In this document: positions 60,557 through 64,000 of the stretch, piece after piece
Layout of the letters: every line of letters starts with the position of its first letter
Numbering within the stretch: position 1 is the stretch's first letter
From: Rosa chinensis
Taxonomy: Eukaryota > Streptophyta > Magnoliopsida > Rosales > Rosaceae
DNA length: 64,000 nucleotides
NCBI RefSeq assembly: GCF_002994745.2
Contig: NC_037090.1
Span: 18,092,001-18,156,000, forward strand
Direction of reading: 5' to 3'
Made by a program: the position numbers and the translations under genes
The notes under the pieces: generated by a model
The model's database searches: none
Told to the model about the DNA's origin: nothing
Seen by the model: the letters and a program-made list of their open reading frames with translations, nothing else

Positions 60557-62086
60557 AAAATTTGTGTTGTAATTTTATTTTTTCGAAACTTTCGTATTCA
60601 AATAACATCATCTAGTTTATATATACCATACTGTAGCCAAACAAAGAGCATCCAATATTCTCATATTCTACATAAAGATTTAAAGATTTAACAAATAAAA
60701 TGTTTAATTACTCGATAATTTATCTATCAAATTATTGATGCTTTTATCGAGAACTAAACATCATTGATGAATTGTCTTAAAGAGAAGCTAAGGTGCTTGA
60801 AATTAGAACAAACAAAAGAAGCTGTGGTATACTCCATCTCGACCTAACTAAGATTTCTGAGTGTTTTTGGAAAACTGGTGTAGGGTGATGGTGATATGCA
60901 TGACTCAGTACGTCCAGATCGATCGAGATTACGTTAATGAAGGAAATAATTGAAGGAAGGGTATGGGCACGTAGTCTACAGACGAATCTCAGTACTGTTT
61001 TCGTGTGTCTGAGTTTTCACAGTGATTCTGAGCCTGAAAACTTACTGCTCAGAAGACTCAGATCTCTCTGATAGCTTGCTTTTCAAGGAGAGGACCAGCA
61101 GAACGTTCCATCCATGCATGCCTGTATAGTAATATATAGTAATACACACACACACACACATTTATAAATGTGTGTATATTTATGGGATTACACTTCACGT
61201 ACTGCACCGCACGTGTGAGCTCTGGAGCATGCATGGCCCATGAACCACGCCGATCAGGTGCTCTGCAGAAACCGAGCCCCTACCCTAGCCGACCCTCTCT
61301 CTCTCTCGGTCTCTCTTAACCTCTCCATAGCCTTCGAGAACTGAATGATTGGGTGTGTCTAGACAAAGAAGCTGCGGGCCCCAACCCCGGTTTAGCTGGC
61401 AATCACGTCGTCTTGATGGACGGACGGGATTGATGGACGCGGATGATGACATTTCAGAGAGAGAGAGAGAGAGACAAACATAAAGGGCATGCAGGACTGA
61501 CTGGACCGACTTTGGGGAGAGCAAAGCAAAGCAAAAGCCATAGCATGGGATTATCCAACTTGTGAGTGCAGGTCTCAGAAAGGAGATGAGCCCCAAAGCA
61601 CGAAAGTCCTCCAACTTTTCTCTTCCTTCTTTTTCATACCACCACCCTCCTTAATCTTTCTTTTCTGCAGATTTGATTACTCAAATTTCAATCTATAAAA
61701 CCATCCATGCATGTCAACTACATCACGATACATGTTTTCCGTGGCCCTGTAATTCAAAATCTCGAGCTAGATAGCTAGCTAGCTTCAAATTTGAATGGAG
61801 AATTGTAGCCCTTTGGTTGTAGGGGAGTCCTAGATTTATAAATGTTTCTACGTCACATCAATCATCAGGCTCTGTAGGCCTTAAACTGCTTACTAATTCA
61901 GAAAATTAAATTATTATCAGAAAGATGTCGGCCCTTCTTGTGGTCAATAAAACTGACATCACTGTGCAGCATTGGTTTCAGTAAAATACCATAAAATAAT
62001 TGAAATATTGAGAAAATTCTTGAGTACCTCAATGTTTGGCATGCACCTATTTTAGTCAATTTTTTTAGATTATTGGATTAGTAATA

Positions 62087-62117
<31 letters not shown>

Positions 62118-62466
62118 TTTTAAGAATAAGATTAGTAATATATCTAATTGATCAAAATATTTAAAATGAGGTAACTAATTTATTCCTTAACCAAATCATT
62201 AATAATTAAATATGAATTTTTCTCTCAAAAAGGAAAAAAATTAAGGAGTCTTTTTAAAACTAATTAACTACATCATTAATATTTTTCTTAACCAATTATA
62301 ATTGAGGTACATTTTGAGTAATTTATTATGAAAGAAAATAAGTACTTATATGATGGTATTATGTTACCTTGTAGATGTGGAAATTTAATTTTATTCAAGT
62401 TCTTATTCCACCTACGACTATATTTACAAGTTTATAAATCAGTTTACAAACGTTACAACGAATATG
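60557..62466. other. intergenic, no gene recognised
   Basis: It includes a (CA)n run at 61145-61160 next to its inverted copy (TTTATAAATGTGTGT), and (GA)/(CT) runs at about 61295 and 61456. A (TA)n run lies at 62086-62109. The 109-codon minus-strand frame at 61285-61614 spans GA/CT repeats and is not credible as a gene. Confidence 0.4.
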
Positions 62467-62477
62467 TTGTTCTAGTG

Positions 62478-63245
62478 TTTTTTTTATTTGGATCTTCCAT
62501 CTCTTTGATAAGGAGTCGGCTGCAATTATCGAAGATTGTATTTTGTTATGCTGACAAATTTGGAGGGCAAGAAACAACTTAATTTTCAACAATTCTCTCA
62601 TCACTCCCCCAAATAGCATTACTCTCTCTACTGCCTCAGTTGGTTCCAACTACAGAAGAAACAATCAACCTACTGCAAAGACAAGCTCTTCCTCAACTAG
62701 GCCTATTCTGTGGAGACCCCCTCCAGTTGGCTTCTTTAAGCTCAACTTTGATGGCTAAGTCCAAGATGGTAACAAAGCTGTAGCGGGCTTTATTATTAGG
62801 GATTCCAGTGGTAGTCCAATCCTGGTTGGTGTTTGTAAGCTTGGTGTCACTTTGGTTCCTGTTGTTGAGGGTTGTGCTCTCAAAGATGGTCTTATTCAAG
62901 CGCTTCGTCATAACGTCTCAAGAATTCAAGTTGAGGGCGACTCTCTCCTCATTATTAACTGCATTAATAGAGCTTGCTCCCCTCCTTGGAAGATCAGATT
63001 CTTGATCTTTGACATACTCTGTCTTGTTGCGAAGTTCGATGCCATTTGTTTCTCCATGTCTTTCATGAGGCCAATGTTGTTGCGGATGCCATCACCTCGA
63101 CGGGTCATGCTCTCTCCAATCCCAAAATTTGGCTCAATTCTTTTCCGGCTGCGGCTTTGTCCACCCTTCTTCTAGATACTGTTAACCTTGGTTGTCCAAG
63201 GGGCTTCGTGTTGTAATTTCCTTTTCTCTTCAAAAAAAAAAAAAA
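62478..63245 (+). mobile_element. 5'-truncated LINE, RNase H domain
   Basis: Plus-strand insertion with A-tail (about 63229-63245), flanked by a perfect 11-bp duplication TTGTTCTAGTG (62467-62477 and 63246-63256). It encodes the RNase H end of an L1-type LINE (FKLNFDG region at about 62737, then VEGDSLLIINCIN). A stop at 62755-62757 and a frameshift near 63055 break it. The parent LINE is of the same broad kind as the one at 52882-59954. Confidence 0.85.
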
Positions 63246-63374
63246 TTGTTCTAGTGGTAATACTTCATTCGTAGAACAAATAGAGCATGTATCCTCACTG
63301 ATGTGATATAGTTGTCGATTGTATAACTGTGATATTTTCTCGTGTAATGCATTTCACTGATAAAAAAAATTACA

Positions 63375-63945
63375 TTTATGACGATATATTTTACTATAAA
63401 TGATGACAAATGATGTAAAAAGTTGTATTAATGTTTTACTTGTGGTAATTACTCTACCTACAGCCGCATTGTATTAATGTTTAACTTGTGGTTATTACTC
63501 TACCTACAGCCGCATTTACAAGCTTCAAAACCAATTTCAAGATGTGACAATGATTAATGTAAAAGCGATAATTTTTGTTCTATTTGTAGTAATTACTCCA
63601 CTTACAACCAAATTAATAGTTTATGAACAATTTAACAAGTATGACAACAAATTGTAGTAAATCTTTATGTTTTTATCATTAATGAAATGATTACTTCATT
63701 AACTGCGCATTTTACCACAACCCACAACAATTGATGTAAAAACTATAATTTTTGTTCAATTTGTAGTAATTACTCCATGTAAACTGATCTACTAGTTTAT
63801 GGACAATTTAACAAGTGTGAAAATAAATTTGTTGTAAGAGTGGTAAATATTTATGTTTGTATCATTAATGAAACTATTACTTTAATGACTACCATTTTAG
63901 CACAACCCACGATAATTTATGTATCAAATGATAAGTTTTAGAGTT
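63375..63945. repeat. short tandem array, about 180-bp period
   Basis: Units share GATGTAAAAA, TTTTTGTTC, ATTTGTAGTAATTACTCCA and AGTTTATG(A/G)ACAATTTAAC. Aligned phrases recur at 63552, 63729 and 63914, steps of 177 and 185 bp. An additional 46-bp duplication (63423-63515) repeats TACTCTACCTACAGCCGCA. Non-coding. Confidence 0.6.
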
Positions 63946-63950
63946 TTTCT

Positions 63951-64000
63951 ATTAGATTCTCCAAATTTGTTCACTTGACCTCTATGCTTTTTACACCTCT
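63951..64000 (+). repeat. terminus of the TIR family seen at 52574
   Basis: Matches 52574-52626 closely (GAGTTTTTCTATT, then CTCTATGCTTTTTACACCTC). Cut by the window end, so only one terminus is visible. Confidence 0.65.

Noticed and set aside
61285..61614. 109-codon minus-strand frame
   Set aside because: It spans GA/CT microsatellites and has no domain or start context.
63375..63945. CRISPR-like direct repeats
   Set aside because: The units are long, diverged and contiguous without spacers, and this is plant nuclear DNA.

Overview
This window is nuclear DNA of a flowering plant, most likely a eudicot. The evidence is spliced genes with GT..AG introns, a plant-type cytosolic fructose-bisphosphate aldolase (FBA), a two-domain trihelix transcription factor of the PETAL LOSS type, and a dense load of plant LTR retrotransposons, LINEs, a SINE and MITEs. 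The family cannot be fixed from the sequence; Rosaceae is only a guess.

Layout. (1) 1-23034 is a retrotransposon nest. A 5.9-kb copia-type element (1961-7828, minus strand) keeps an intact gag frame but has lost most of pol, and carries a nested solo LTR (3568-4150). A Harbinger-type MITE follows (8478-8772). Next is a decayed Ty1/copia element (8954-23029, minus strand) whose gag is split by a 7-kb composite (14520-21568). That composite is head-to-head: one LTR family reads inward from the left end and a different LTR family reads inward from the right end, and the whole has one 5-bp target duplication. (2) 23427-24963 is a terminal-inverted-repeat element with a hAT MITE inside. (3) 26291-28264 and 35728-37654 are two tandem, same-strand cytosolic FBA genes with identical intron positions. 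About 600 bp of their last exons are nearly identical while the flanking coding sequence differs by about 10 percent, which points to recent gene conversion. The 7.5 kb between them holds a SINE, two non-coding A-tailed retroposons and a long-TIR MITE. (4) 37.7-44.3 kb is intergenic, with palindromic repeats, microsatellites and MITEs. (5) 44335-46700 (minus) is the PTL-like gene, one intron, 589 aa. (6) 46.7-64 kb is again mobile DNA: a hAT element with a MULE-type MITE and a LINE stub inside, a decayed LINE with a long solo LTR inside it, all within an older TIR element, then a 5'-truncated LINE and a short tandem array.

The functional cargo is the two FBA genes (glycolysis and gluconeogenesis in the cytosol) and the PTL-like regulator. 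They are not functionally linked in any way visible here. The rest is a layered insertion record that can be ordered by nesting, LTR divergence and target-site duplications. The main points for a second look are the composite with two U3-type ends, the FBA conversion tract, the gag-only copia element, and several 18-25 bp A-tail insertions flanked by duplications that look like almost completely truncated LINE insertions.
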